In this document: positions 7,637 to 17,398 of the stretch, piece after piece
Layout of the letters: every line of letters starts with the position of its first letter
How positions within the stretch are numbered: the first letter of the stretch is position 1
Origin: Streptomyces sp. SAT1
GTDB taxonomy: Bacteria > Actinomycetota > Actinomycetes > Streptomycetales > Streptomycetaceae
DNA: 64,000 bases
Direction of reading: 5' to 3'
Assembly: GCF_001654495.1 (NCBI RefSeq)
Contig: NZ_CP015849.1
Location: 2,184,501 to 2,248,500, forward strand
Notes under the pieces: model-generated
Seen by the model: the letters and a program-made list of their open reading frames with translations, nothing else
What the model was told of the DNA's origin: nothing
The model's database searches: none
Position numbers and translations under genes: made by a program

Positions 7637-9564
7637 TGGCAGGGCCGATGGGGCGGATGATGGCCGGGGGCTCCCCGGACAGCCGCTCGATGGACTTCAA
7701 GAAGTCGGGCAAGCGGCTCATCGCCCAGTTCCGACCCGAACGGGCCACGATCTGCATCCTGCTGGCGTGCGTGGTGGTGAGCGTCACCCTCAGCGTGATC
7801 GGGCCGAAGATCCTCGGCAAGGCCACCGACCTGGTCTTCGCGGGCATCATCGGCCGGCAGTTCCCGGCCGGGATGTCCAAGGACGAGACCCTGGCCTCGC
7901 TGCGCGCGCACGGCCAGGGCTCGGTCGCCGACATGCTCCGGAGCACGGACTTCACGCCCGGACAGGGCATCGACTTCGGTGCCGTCGGCGAGGTGCTGCT
8001 GTTCGCGCTGGGCACGTTCCTGGTGGCCGGGCTGCTGATGGCGGTGGCGACCCGGCTGGTGAACCGGTCGGTCAACCGGACCATGTTCCGGATGCGCGAG
8101 GACGTGCAGACCAAGCTGTCGCGGCTGCCGCTGTCCTACTTCGACAAGCGCCAGCGCGGCGAGGTGCTCTCCCGCGCCACCAACGACATCGACAACATCG
8201 GGCAGACCCTGAACCAGTCGATGGGCCAGCTCATCAACTCGCTGCTGACCATCGTCGGCGTGCTCATCGTGATGTTCTGGGTCTCCTGGCTGCTGGCGCT
8301 GGTCGCGCTGGTGACCGTGCCGCTGTCGTTCGTCGTGGCCACCCGCGTGGGCAAGCGCTCCCAGCCGCACTTCGTGCAGCAGTGGCGCTCCACCGGCAAG
8401 CTGAACGCGCACATCGAGGAGATGTACACCGGGCACGCCCTGGTGAAGGTGTTCGGCCGCCAGGAGGAGTCGGCGCGGCAGTTCGCCGAGCAGAACGAGG
8501 CGCTGTACGAGGCCGGGTTCAAGGCGCAGTTCAACAGCGGTGTCATGCAGCCGCTGATGATGTTCGTGTCCAATCTGAACTATGTGCTGGTCGCGGTCGT
8601 CGGCGGGCTGCGGGTCGCCTCGGGCACGCTGTCCATCGGTGATGTGCAGGCGTTCATCCAGTACTCGCGGCAGTTCTCGATGCCGCTGACCCAGGTCGCG
8701 TCGATGGCGAACCTGGTGCAGTCGGGCGTCGCCTCGGCCGAGCGGGTCTTCGAACTGCTGGACGCCGAGGAGCAGGAGGCCGACCCGGTGCCGGGCGTGC
8801 GGCCCGAGGAGCTGCGCGGGCGGGTCGCGCTGGAGCACGTGTCCTTCCGCTACGAGCCGGACAAGCCGCTGATCGAGGACCTGTCCCTGACGGTCGAGCC
8901 GGGCCACACGGTCGCGATCGTCGGCCCGACCGGCGCGGGCAAGACCACCCTGGTCAACCTCCTGATGCGGTTCTACGACGTCACCGGCGGACGGATCACC
9001 CTGGACGGGGTGGACATCGCCCGGATGTCGCGCGACGAACTGCGCTCCGCCATCGGCATGGTGCTCCAGGACACCTGGCTGTTCGGCGGCACCATCGCGG
9101 AGAACATCGCCTACGGCGCCTGCCGCGAGGTGACGCGCGGCGAGATCGAGGAGGCGGCGCGGGCCGCGCACGCGGACCGGTTCGTGCGGACCCTGCCCGA
9201 CGGCTACGACACCGTGATCGACGACGAGGGCAGCGGGGTCAGCGCCGGTGAGAAGCAGCTCATCACCATCGCGCGGGCCTTCCTGTCCGACCCGGTGATC
9301 CTCGTGCTGGACGAGGCGACCAGCTCGGTCGACACCCGTACCGAGGTGCTGATCCAGAAGGCGATGGCCAAACTCCAGCACGGCAGGACGTCGTTCGTCA
9401 TCGCGCACCGGCTCTCCACCATCCGGGACGCGGACACCATCCTGGTGATGGAGAACGGCTCCATCGTCGAACAGGGCGCGCACGACGAGCTGCTGTCGGC
9501 CGACGGCGCCTACGCCCGCCTGTACAAGGCGCAGTTCGCGCAGGCGGTCGCGGAGGTCGACTGA
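7636..9564 (+). CDS. ABC exporter half with catalytic ATP site
   Basis: A 642-residue half transporter with its start overlapping the stop of the first half (TGATG). The transmembrane domain carries a long extracellular insert between the first two helices (about residues 65-120). In the nucleotide-binding domain Walker A is GPTGAGKTT, Walker B has the catalytic Glu (LVLDEATSSVD) and the switch His is present (IAHRLSTI), but the signature is weakened to VSAGEKQ. The composite site built from this Walker A/B and the partner's intact signature is therefore the hydrolytic one. The product should be an obligate heterodimer with the upstream half. Likely homologues are SCO2463/SCO2464. Confidence 0.9.
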   Translation: MAGPMGRMMAGGSPDSRSMDFKKSGKRLIAQFRPERATICILLACVVVSVTLSVIGPKILGKATDLVFAGIIGRQFPAGMSKDETLASLRAHGQGSVADMLRSTDFTPGQGIDFGAVGEVLLFALGTFLVAGLLMAVATRLVNRSVNRTMFRMREDVQTKLSRLPLSYFDKRQRGEVLSRATNDIDNIGQTLNQSMGQLINSLLTIVGVLIVMFWVSWLLALVALVTVPLSFVVATRVGKRSQPHFVQQWRSTGKLNAHIEEMYTGHALVKVFGRQEESARQFAEQNEALYEAGFKAQFNSGVMQPLMMFVSNLNYVLVAVVGGLRVASGTLSIGDVQAFIQYSRQFSMPLTQVASMANLVQSGVASAERVFELLDAEEQEADPVPGVRPEELRGRVALEHVSFRYEPDKPLIEDLSLTVEPGHTVAIVGPTGAGKTTLVNLLMRFYDVTGGRITLDGVDIARMSRDELRSAIGMVLQDTWLFGGTIAENIAYGACREVTRGEIEEAARAAHADRFVRTLPDGYDTVIDDEGSGVSAGEKQLITIARAFLSDPVILVLDEATSSVDTRTEVLIQKAMAKLQHGRTSFVIAHRLSTIRDADTILVMENGSIVEQGAHDELLSADGAYARLYKAQFAQAVAEVD

Positions 9565-9592
9565 ACGCAGACCGGTCCGGCCGGTACACGGG

Positions 9593-9620
9593 AGGGGGGC
9601 GCCCGGCGGGGCGGCCCCCT
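9593..9620. terminator. bidirectional terminator between ABC exporter and hrdA
   Basis: AGGGGG pairs with CCCCCT and, after one mismatch, CGCCC pairs with GGGCG around a 4-nt loop. The hairpin fills the space between two convergent genes and touches the hrdA stop codon, so it can serve both strands. Confidence 0.72.
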
Positions 9621-10772
9621 TCAGTCCAGGTAGCCGCGCAGCTGGTCGGCGAAGGTGTGGTCGCGCAGCTTGTTGAGGGTCTTGGACTCTATCTGGCGGA
9701 TCCGCTCCCGGGTCACGCCGAACAGGCGCCCTATCTCCTCCAGGGTGCGCGGGCGCCCGTCCACCAGGCCGTAGCGGAGCTGGACGACCTTGCGCTCGCG
9801 CTCCCCCAGCGTGGAGAGCACCGCGTCCAGGTGCTGGCGCAGCAGCAGGAACGCGGCCGACTCCACGGGCGAGGCGGCGTCGCCGTCCTCGATGAGGTCG
9901 CCGAGGGCCACGTCGTCCTCCTCGCCGACCGGGGCGTGCAGCGAGACCGGCTCCTGCGCCAGCCGCAGCACCTCGCTGACCCGTTCGGGCGGCAGTTCGA
10001 GGTGGGCGGCGACCTCGGCCGCGGTGGGCTCGTAGCCCCGCTCCTGAAGCATCCGGCGCTGCACCCGCACCACCCGGTTGATCAGTTCGACGACGTGCAC
10101 CGGTACGCGGATGGTGCGGGCCTGGTCGGCCAGTGCCCGGCTCATCGCCTGCCGGATCCACCAGGTCGCGTACGTCGAGAACTTGTAGCCGCGGGCGTAG
10201 TCGAACTTCTCCACCGCCCGGATCAGCCCGAGATTGCCCTCCTGGACCAGGTCCAGCATGGTCAGCCCGCGGCCGACGTAGCGCTTGGCGACCGACACCA
10301 CCAGCCGCAGGTTGGCCTCGATGAGGCGGCGCTTGGCGAGGCGGCCCATGACGACCAGCCGGTCCAGGTCGCCCGCGAGCGCGCTGTCGAGGTCGTGGGC
10401 GCCGCTGAGCTTCTCCTCGGCGAAGAGACCGGCTTCGACCCGGCGGGCGAGGTCCACCTCCTCGGCCGCGCTGAGCAGCGGGATGCGGCCGATCTCCCGC
10501 AGGTACTGCCGGAACAGGTCCGCGGTGGGCCCGCCGCTGTCGGCGCGGGCCGGGACGGCGGCGGGCTCGGACGCCTCGGCGGGCTCACCGGCTTCGGCGG
10601 GCTCGGCGGGCTCGGACGCGCCGGGCTCCGGCTCGTCGGCGGGCGGCTCCTCCGGTTCGCCGGGCTCCGCCGCGTCCGGGTGGTGCGCGACCCGGTCCTG
10701 CGGGGGCACGGCCGCCGCCAGGACGAGATCGGTGGCGCTGTCGGCAGGGGTGATGAGGGTCTGGGTCTGCAC
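9621..10772 (-). CDS. hrdA: RNA polymerase principal-like sigma factor HrdA
   Basis: A 383-residue sigma-70 group 1/2 factor. An Ala/Glu/Pro-rich N-terminal tail precedes region 1.2 ([18 protein letters not shown]), region 2 ([31 protein letters not shown]), region 3 and region 4.2 ([19 protein letters not shown]). The position beside dnaG matches hrdA of S. coelicolor (SCO2465), a non-essential relative of HrdB. The GTG at 10772 is chosen because GGAGG lies 8 bases before it; a GTG 34 codons upstream is possible but has no ribosome site. The acidic tail is low-complexity (repeats of EPAEA) and likely disordered. Confidence 0.88.
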   Translation of the reverse strand: MQTQTLITPADSATDLVLAAAVPPQDRVAHHPDAAEPGEPEEPPADEPEPGASEPAEPAEAGEPAEASEPAAVPARADSGGPTADLFRQYLREIGRIPLLSAAEEVDLARRVEAGLFAEEKLSGAHDLDSALAGDLDRLVVMGRLAKRRLIEANLRLVVSVAKRYVGRGLTMLDLVQEGNLGLIRAVEKFDYARGYKFSTYATWWIRQAMSRALADQARTIRVPVHVVELINRVVRVQRRMLQERGYEPTAAEVAAHLELPPERVSEVLRLAQEPVSLHAPVGEEDDVALGDLIEDGDAASPVESAAFLLLRQHLDAVLSTLGERERKVVQLRYGLVDGRPRTLEEIGRLFGVTRERIRQIESKTLNKLRDHTFADQLRGYLD

Positions 10773-11044
10773 GCGGGCGACCTCCAGGATGATCGCTGCT
10801 GACCTGTGCGGCAGCGGTACTCGGGGGACGGGGTCGACGGCCTCGCCGCTGTCCGTCCTGTACGCGATGAGCACGGCCGCGGGAGGAGAGACCCGTGGGG
10901 GGACGGACCGGCCGCGCTCCGGGGATCAGGCACCGGACCCCAGTGTGGAGTACGACACATCGCCGCCACGAGGGGCGTGCGGTGACTTTTTGCGTCCGGT
11001 CCGTCACGAGGCGGATATTCCGGCCGCTCGGACCCCGGAGAACC

Positions 11045-12958
11045 CTAGAGAGCGGCCGCGCCCTTGACCGCCAGGGCCTGGTCGTACTGCTGGAGGACCC
11101 ACAGCTCGTTCTGCGCGGCGGCGAGGCCGGCGGGGTCACCGCCGGTGCCGAGGCGGGCCACGGTGCTGTTGAGGTCGCGGATGCGGCGCTCGACGGCGCG
11201 GCGGCGGACCCGGACCAGGACCTCGCCCGCGTACATCTCGTCGACCACGCGGCGCATGATCGCCTCCACGGCCAGCTCGGTGACCATGGCGCGGACCGTG
11301 TCGTCGGGGGCGGCCTCGCGGACGCGGACCAGGTACTCCTGCGGGTCGGCCGTGCCGTACTCGGCGCCGCCCGCGTCCAGGACCGCCTGGCGCACGGCCG
11401 CGTAGGGCGGGGCGGTGAACTCGTCCGCGCCGTACGCGTCGAAGGCCGGGGAGACCAGCTCCGGGCGTTGCAGCGCCAGCTTCAGCAGTTCGCGCTCGGT
11501 GGCGTGCACCGGGTTGCGCAGGTTCAGGGCGGGGCCGCTGGGCGCGGCGGGCCGCGCGGGGGCGGCGTACTGCTGCTGCGGGGGGCCCTGCCGGCGCTCG
11601 GGGCCGCCGCCGCGGCCGCCGCGTTCGCGGGCCCAGCGGGCGAGCTGGGCGACCCGCTTGACCACGAACTGGGTGTCCAGGATGCCGAGCAGCCCGGCGA
11701 GCTGGACGGCGACCTCGTGCTGGGCGCCGCTGTTCTTGATCCGGGCGACGACCGGCGCGGCCTCGTCCAGGGCGGCGGCGCGGCCCGCCGGGGTGTCCAG
11801 GTCGTAGCGGGCGACGATCTGGCGCAGCGCGAACTCGAAGAGCGGGGTGCGCGGCTCCACCAGGTCGGTGACCGCGTCGTCGCCCTTGGCCAGGCGCAGC
11901 TCGCAGGGGTCCATGCCGTCGGGGGCGACGGCGATGTACGTCTCGGCGGCGAACTTCTGGTCGTCCTCGAAGGCGCGCAGCGCGGCCTTCTGGCCGGCCG
12001 CGTCGCCGTCGAAGGTGAAGATCACCCGGGCCGAGCCGTTGTCCATGAGCAGCCGGCGCAGGATCTTGATGTGGTCGCCGCCGAAGGCCGTGCCGCAGGT
12101 GGCGATGGCGGTGGTGACCCCGGCCAGGTGGCAGGCCATGACGTCGGTGTAGCCCTCGACGACGACCGCGCGGGACGCCTTGGCGATCTCCTTCTTGGCC
12201 AGGTCGATGCCGTACAGGACCTGGGACTTCTTGTAGACCGGGGTGTCCGGGGTGTTCAGGTACTTGGGGCCGTTGTCCGATTCGTAGAGCTTGCGGGCGC
12301 CGAAGCCGACGACCTCGCCGCCGATGTCGCGGATCGGCCACATCAGCCGGCCGCGGAAGCGGTCGATGGGCCCGCGGCGGCCCTCCTGGGCGAGGCCGGA
12401 CAGGAGCAGTTCCTTGTCGGTGAAGCCCTTGCCGCGCAGGAAGCGGACCAGGTGGTCCCAGCCCTGCGGGCTGTAGCCGACGCCGAAGTGAACGGCGGCG
12501 CCCTGGTCGAAGCCGCGCTCGGCGAGGAAGACCCGGCCGGTCTCGGCCTCGGCGCTGCCCGCGAGCTGTTGCGCGTACCAGTCGGCGGCCAGTTTGTGCG
12601 CCTCGATCAGGCGGATGCGCTCGCCGCGCTGGTGGGAGGGGTTGTACCCGCCCTCCTCGTAGCGCAGGGTGATGCCGGCCTGGGCGGCGAGGCGCTCGAC
12701 CGCCTCGGAGAAGGTGAGGTGGTCGACCTTCATCACGAACGTGATGGTGTCGCCGCCCTCCTGGCAGCCGAAGCAGTGGAAGAGTCCCTTGCTCGGGCTG
12801 ACCTGGAAGGACGGCGACTTCTCGTCGTGGAAGGGGCACAGGCCCTTGAGGTTGCCGCCGCCCGCGCCGCGCAGCTGGAGGTACTCGGACACCACGGCGT
12901 CGATCGGGACCGCGTCCCGTACCGCCTTCACGTCCTCGTCGTTGATCCGTCCGGCCAC
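11045..12958 (-). CDS. dnaG: DNA primase
   Basis: A 637-residue bacterial primase that makes RNA primers for Okazaki fragments and works with the replicative helicase. The N-terminal CHC2 zinc finger is visible (CPFHDEKSPSF, then HCFGC). The TOPRIM catalytic core follows, with VVVEGYTDVMA and FDGDAAGQKAA holding the metal-binding acidic residues. The C-terminal helicase-binding part comes after a Gly/Arg/Gln-rich linker. It begins with GTG. It lies 46 bp downstream of the FAD reductase gene on the same strand. The 272-bp gap to hrdA holds hrdA's promoter region, in which I see no clear consensus. Confidence 0.97.
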   Translation of the reverse strand: MAGRINDEDVKAVRDAVPIDAVVSEYLQLRGAGGGNLKGLCPFHDEKSPSFQVSPSKGLFHCFGCQEGGDTITFVMKVDHLTFSEAVERLAAQAGITLRYEEGGYNPSHQRGERIRLIEAHKLAADWYAQQLAGSAEAETGRVFLAERGFDQGAAVHFGVGYSPQGWDHLVRFLRGKGFTDKELLLSGLAQEGRRGPIDRFRGRLMWPIRDIGGEVVGFGARKLYESDNGPKYLNTPDTPVYKKSQVLYGIDLAKKEIAKASRAVVVEGYTDVMACHLAGVTTAIATCGTAFGGDHIKILRRLLMDNGSARVIFTFDGDAAGQKAALRAFEDDQKFAAETYIAVAPDGMDPCELRLAKGDDAVTDLVEPRTPLFEFALRQIVARYDLDTPAGRAAALDEAAPVVARIKNSGAQHEVAVQLAGLLGILDTQFVVKRVAQLARWARERGGRGGGPERRQGPPQQQYAAPARPAAPSGPALNLRNPVHATERELLKLALQRPELVSPAFDAYGADEFTAPPYAAVRQAVLDAGGAEYGTADPQEYLVRVREAAPDDTVRAMVTELAVEAIMRRVVDEMYAGEVLVRVRRRAVERRIRDLNSTVARLGTGGDPAGLAAAQNELWVLQQYDQALAVKGAAAL

Positions 12959-13004
12959 GGGTGAATTCTACGGGGCCGCGGTGACACTCCCGTCCGGACA
13001 GGTC

Positions 13005-14270
13005 CTACGGGACGAGGGTGTCCAGCGGGACGTGCGGGTCGGCCAGCGCGTCGGTGTCCACCGGGGTCCTCGCGCGGATCAGGGCCTGGATCGGGTCCGT
13101 GACGTCCCACACATTGACGTTCATCCCCGCGAGGACGCGGCCCTCCTTCACCCAGAACGCGATGAACTCGCGCTTGCCGGCGTCGCCGCGGATCACCACC
13201 TGGTCGTACGAGCCGGGCGGCGCCCAGCCGCTGTACTCCATGCCCAGGTCGTACTGGTCGGAGAAGAAGTACGGCACCCGGTCGTGGACGACGTCCCGGC
13301 CGAGCATCGCGCGGGCCGCGGCCGGGCCGCCGTTGAGCGCGTTGGCCCAGTGCTCCACCCGCAGCCGGGTCCCGAACAGGGCGTGCGGGAAGGCGGCCAC
13401 GTCACCGGCGGCGAAGATGTCCGGGTCGGCGGTGCGCAGCCGCTCGTCGACGATCACACCGCCGCCGTGCGCCCGGTCGGCCAGCTCCAGGCCGGCCGCC
13501 TCGGCGAGCGAGACGCGCGGGGCGGCGCCGATCGCGGCGAGCACGTCGTGGCAGGGGTGCTCCTCGCCGTCGTCGGTGCGGGCGGCCAGCACCATGCCGT
13601 CCTGGCCGACGATCTCGGTCAGCCGGGCGCCGAAGTGGAAGCGGACGCCGTGCTCGCGGTGCAGCTCGGTGAAGAGCTGGCCCAGCTCGGGGCCGAGCAC
13701 GCCGTGCAGCGGGGTGGCGGAGGGCTCGACGACGGTGACCTCCGCGCCGTAGGAGCGGGCCGCGGCGGCGACCTCCAGGCCGATCCAGCCGGCGCCCGCG
13801 ATCACCAGATGGCCGTTGTCCCGGCCGAGGTGGGTGAGGACGTTCTTCAGTCGCTCGGCGTGGGCCAGGCGGCGCAGGTGGTGGACGCCGGCCAGGTCGG
13901 TGCCGGGGATGTCCAGGCGGCGCGGCTCGGCGCCGGTGGCCAGCAGCAGCTTGTCGTAGCGGACGTGGGTGCCGTCGTCGCCGTAGTGGACGGTCTTGGC
14001 GGCGCGGTCGACGGCGACGACGGTCTGGCCGAGGTGCAGCTCGATGTCATGGCGCGCGTACCAGGCCGGTTCCTGCACGAAGACGCTGTCGCGCTCGTCC
14101 TTGCCGAGCAGATAGCCCTTGGACAGCGGCGGGCGCTCGTAGGGGTGGTCGCGCTCGTCGCAGATGAGGATCACCCGGCCGCTGAAGCCTTCCGCGCGCA
14201 GCGTCTCGGCCGCCTTCGCGCCGGCCAGACCTCCTCCGACGATGACGAATGTCTGATCCGCGTCGACCAC
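13005..14270 (-). CDS. FAD-dependent ferredoxin reductase-like oxidoreductase
   Basis: A 421-residue flavoprotein with two Rossmann segments: FAD binding at the N-terminus (VIVGGGLAGAKAAETLR) and NAD(P)H binding in the middle (VIAGAGWIGLEVAAAA). The FAD-contacting DPDIFAAGDVA motif and a C-terminal reductase domain (FFSDQYDLGMEYSG) are also present. These match ferredoxin/rubredoxin reductases that feed electrons to cytochromes P450 or dioxygenases. The GTG start is fixed by AGGAGG six bases upstream. No ferredoxin or P450 gene is adjacent, so the electron acceptor is unknown. Confidence 0.87.
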   Translation of the reverse strand: MVDADQTFVIVGGGLAGAKAAETLRAEGFSGRVILICDERDHPYERPPLSKGYLLGKDERDSVFVQEPAWYARHDIELHLGQTVVAVDRAAKTVHYGDDGTHVRYDKLLLATGAEPRRLDIPGTDLAGVHHLRRLAHAERLKNVLTHLGRDNGHLVIAGAGWIGLEVAAAARSYGAEVTVVEPSATPLHGVLGPELGQLFTELHREHGVRFHFGARLTEIVGQDGMVLAARTDDGEEHPCHDVLAAIGAAPRVSLAEAAGLELADRAHGGGVIVDERLRTADPDIFAAGDVAAFPHALFGTRLRVEHWANALNGGPAAARAMLGRDVVHDRVPYFFSDQYDLGMEYSGWAPPGSYDQVVIRGDAGKREFIAFWVKEGRVLAGMNVNVWDVTDPIQALIRARTPVDTDALADPHVPLDTLVP

Positions 14271-14493
14271 TTGTTGCCTCCTGCCGGGGGGCCGGGGGCT
14301 GTCCCCCGGAGAAACTGCGGGTGCCGCCACGTGCGAGCGTCCCGCGCGGAGCGTGATGCGGGAAGAGGGAGTGGCCCGATCAGGCCACGCAGGGTCACCC
14401 CGGGGCGCCGGGCCCCGGCACTGGGGTCACCCTGGCCCCATGCGTAACAGCGGTATCACGGCGGTCCGTAAGCGCGCTGTCAGTTCCATGACG

Positions 14494-15840
14494 TCATCCC
14501 TGCCCCGTCCGGGCCCCCGTCAGCCGTGCGTGAAGCGAGCGGGCCGAGACATCGGTGAGGGAGGCGATCTGGTCGACGATCACGCGCTTGCGGGCGCGGT
14601 CGTCGGCGGCCCGGGTGAACAGGGCGCGGAACTGCGGGTCCAGGCCCTCGGGGGCGCGCTCGGTGAGCGCGGCGGCCAGCTCGGCGACGACGATCCGCTG
14701 GTCGGCGCGGAGCCGCTCCTGCTCGTCGCGCTGCATGACGAAGCGGTCGGCGACGGCCTTGAGGACGGCGCACTCCATTCGGGTGCTCCTGGGGACGACC
14801 AGCTCCGCGCCGTACCGGGTCAGCCGGCCGTCGCCGTACGCCTGCCGGGTGGCGCCCTCGGCGGCCAGGCAGAAGCGGCCGATGAGCTGGCTGGTGGCGT
14901 CCTTCAGGCGGGCCTGGGCCATGGCGGAGCCGTCGTAGCCGTGCGGCCACCACTCCTGGTCGAGGAGGCGGTCCAGGGCCTCGGCCAGCTCCTCGTGCTC
15001 GGTGCCCGCCGGGACGTAGCGGCCGACGGCGACCGCGAAGACGGCCCGCCGCTCGGGCGCCGAGCGCAGGCAGCCGGGGTCGAGGTGGCCGGCGTGCAGG
15101 CCGTCCTCCACGTCGTGCACCGAGTACGCCACGTCGTCGGACCAGTCCATGACCTGGGCCTCGAAGCATGTGCGGGTGCCGGGTGCGCCGCGGCGCACCC
15201 AGTCGAAGACCGGCCGGTCGTCCTCGTAGACCCCGAACTTGGGCGAGGCCGGGTCGGTGGGGTGGGCGCCGCGCGGCCAGGGGTACTTGGTGGCGGCGTC
15301 CAGGGCGGCCCGGGTGAGGTTCAGCCCGACGCTGACCGGTTCGTCCGCTCCGGGGCCGGTGACGAACCGCTTGGGCTCGATCCGGGTGAGCAGGCGCAGC
15401 GACTGGGCGTTGCCCTCGAAGCCGCCGCAGTCGTGCGCGAACTCGTTCAGCGCCTGTTCGCCGTTGTGCCCGAAGGGCGGGTGGCCCAGGTCGTGCGAGA
15501 GGCAGGCGGCCTCCACCAGGTCCGGGTCGCAGCCCAGGGCGGCGCCCAGCTCGCGGCCCACCTGCGCGCACTCCAGCGAGTGGGTGAGCCGGGTGCGGGG
15601 GCTGGCGTCCCACGCGCCGACGCCCTGCGGTGCCTTGTCCGGCGTGACCACCTGGGTCTTGCCGGCCAGCCGTCTGAGGGCCGCGGAGTGCAGCACCCGC
15701 GCGCGGTCGCGCTGGAACGCCGTACGCCCCGGCCGCTTGTCCGGCTCACCGGCCCAGCGGTCGATGGCCGCCGGGTCGTAGCCCTCGGGCGGAAGCTGGT
15801 TCTCGTACGGCGCCGCCGTCTCGGATGCGATCCCTGCCAT
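14494..15840 (-). CDS. dgt: dNTP triphosphohydrolase (Dgt-like)
   Basis: A 448-residue HD-domain enzyme that hydrolyses deoxynucleoside triphosphates to nucleosides and tripolyphosphate, controlling dNTP pools. The metal-binding motif is clear: [16 protein letters not shown] supplies the first His, and [16 protein letters not shown] carries the HD pair. The length is normal for the shorter Dgt subfamily of actinobacteria. It lies upstream of the FAD reductase and dnaG on the same strand, in the conserved dgt-dnaG neighbourhood. The 223 bp between dgt and the reductase contain no gene. Confidence 0.9.
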   Translation of the reverse strand: MAGIASETAAPYENQLPPEGYDPAAIDRWAGEPDKRPGRTAFQRDRARVLHSAALRRLAGKTQVVTPDKAPQGVGAWDASPRTRLTHSLECAQVGRELGAALGCDPDLVEAACLSHDLGHPPFGHNGEQALNEFAHDCGGFEGNAQSLRLLTRIEPKRFVTGPGADEPVSVGLNLTRAALDAATKYPWPRGAHPTDPASPKFGVYEDDRPVFDWVRRGAPGTRTCFEAQVMDWSDDVAYSVHDVEDGLHAGHLDPGCLRSAPERRAVFAVAVGRYVPAGTEHEELAEALDRLLDQEWWPHGYDGSAMAQARLKDATSQLIGRFCLAAEGATRQAYGDGRLTRYGAELVVPRSTRMECAVLKAVADRFVMQRDEQERLRADQRIVVAELAAALTERAPEGLDPQFRALFTRAADDRARKRVIVDQIASLTDVSARSLHARLTGARTGQG

Positions 15841-15940
15841 GCCTCGACAGTACGGGCACCCACTGACAAGCGGGACGCGGCGGTGCGCTCCGGGCGGGGC
15901 CGCTCGGCGAGGGCCACGCGGGGGCGGGGCGGGGCGGGGC

Positions 15941-16008
15941 GGCCTCGCCGGGCGGGGCGGGTCGGGTGAGGGGCGGCCTCGCCGGGCGCGGCGGGCCGGG
16001 TGAGGGGC
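15941..16008. repeat. 34-bp tandem duplication in gene-poor gap
   Basis: Two adjacent 34-bp copies start GGCCTCGCCGGGCG and differ at a few positions. They lie in the 750-bp stretch between dgt and the SanA-like gene (15841-16593), which is extremely GC-rich and low-complexity on both strands. I see no convincing gene there, only repeats and the promoters that must serve the two divergent genes. Confidence 0.7.
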
Positions 16009-16064
16009 GGCGGGGCCGGGGACGTGGGCGGCGCGCGCGTAGGCGAGGCGGCCGGGCGCGGTGC

Positions 16065-16110
16065 GGCAGGGGACGAGGCGAGGCAGGGGACGAGGCGAGG
16101 CAGGAGGCGA
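16065..16110. repeat. 17-bp tandem repeat
   Basis: Two perfect 17-bp units (GGCAGGGGACGAGGCGA) and a third shortened one. They are in the same gene-poor gap as the 34-bp duplication and are probably a slippage product. Confidence 0.75.
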
Positions 16111-16593
16111 GGCAAGGCGACGGCGATCCGGTGCCGGCTGCGCGCAGGCGTGGGGGCGTGCATGGCGGCCGGGACGGTGGGCGCGGTGGCCGAGGCGTGA
16201 GGGGGGACCGCGGGCACGCCGAGGCGGGTGGCCGACAGCCGGGCGATGCGGCGGGGGCCGGGCGCGCGATCGCGTGCCCCGGGGCGCTGGAGCCCGTGGC
16301 GGTCGGCACGACCGCGTTCTCCCGGTGCGGCGCCGCGTCGGCGGGCGGGCACCGGGCCGCCTCGGTCGGCCGGTCGGCCGGTCGTGCGACGCCCGCGCGA
16401 GCAGCGGACGCGGGCCGGGCAGGGCCACCACGCGCGCGTGCCGGTGCCGTCACCGTCGCGGCTGCCGTGCGCCACGAGGAGAGTGCAGGTGGGCGGGCGG
16501 GTGAACCGGGGCGGGTCCTGGCTCGTCCTTGCTGATCGGGGCCCGTACCGCACACACGCGCGCGTGTACGGCCGTACGAGAGGGGGCCGGGCG

Positions 16594-17289
16594 ATGCGCT
16601 GGACACGCCGACCGGGATGGAGGCGGCCGCGGCTGCCGCGCACGCGGGCCGGGCAGCGGCGGCTGGTGCGGGCCGTGGTGGCGGTGTGCGTGCTGGCGTT
16701 GCTGCCGGCGACCTGGCTGTACGTCACGACCGGGGACCGGCTGCGCACCACGGCCGACGCGCCGCGCACCGACGTCGCCGTGGTGTTCGGCGCGGGCCTG
16801 TGGCACGGCGAGCCGTCGCCGTACCTGGCGCACCGCCTGGACGCGGCGGCGCGGCTCTACCGGGACGGAAGGATCAAGGTCGTCCTGGTGACCGGCGACA
16901 ACAGCCGGGAGGACTACGACGAACCGGACGCCATGCGCACGTACCTGACCGGGCACGGCGTACCGGCCGACCGGATCGTCACGGACTACGCGGGTTTCGA
17001 CACCTGGGACTCCTGTGTGCGGGCGAAGAAGATCTTCGGTGTGGACCGGGCGGTGCTGGTCAGCCAGGGCTTCCACATCCGGCGGGCGGTGGCGCTGTGC
17101 GAGGCGGCGGGCATCGACTCCTACGGTGTCGGGGTGGACGCCGTGCACGACGCCACCTGGTACTACGGCGGCGCGCGGGAGGTGTTCGCGGCCGGGAAGG
17201 CGGCGCTGGACGCGGTCTTCCGGCCGGACCCGACCTTCCTGGGGCCGAAGGAGCCCGGGGTGGCGCGGGCGCTGGCCGACGCGCGCTGA
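16594..17289 (+). CDS. SanA/YdcF-like membrane-anchored DUF218 protein
   Basis: A 231-residue protein. An Arg-rich N-terminus and one membrane helix (AVVAVCVLALLPATWLYV) precede a DUF218 domain with VAVVFGAGL, VLVTGDNSREDYDEP and VSQGFHIRRAVALC. This arrangement matches SanA, which in enterobacteria affects envelope permeability and vancomycin sensitivity. The catalytic domain would lie outside the membrane. The biochemical reaction of the family is not settled. The ATG is the last plausible start before the helix; the long open frame upstream crosses repeat DNA and is not convincing. Confidence 0.82.
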   Translation: MRWTRRPGWRRPRLPRTRAGQRRLVRAVVAVCVLALLPATWLYVTTGDRLRTTADAPRTDVAVVFGAGLWHGEPSPYLAHRLDAAARLYRDGRIKVVLVTGDNSREDYDEPDAMRTYLTGHGVPADRIVTDYAGFDTWDSCVRAKKIFGVDRAVLVSQGFHIRRAVALCEAAGIDSYGVGVDAVHDATWYYGGAREVFAAGKAALDAVFRPDPTFLGPKEPGVARALADAR

Positions 17290-17398
17290 GCGCCCTTCCC
17301 CTGACCGGGACGCCGGTGTCGGCCTAGGTCCACCGGAGGAGACCGGTCGGGACCGGGGGTCCGGGCGTCGGCGGGGCGCGTCGGCGTAGGTTCGGGGC

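Noticed and set aside
15841..16593. Several Arg/Gly/Ala-rich open frames between dgt and the SanA-like gene
   Set aside because: They lie over tandem repeats, have no ribosome sites and no sensible protein composition.
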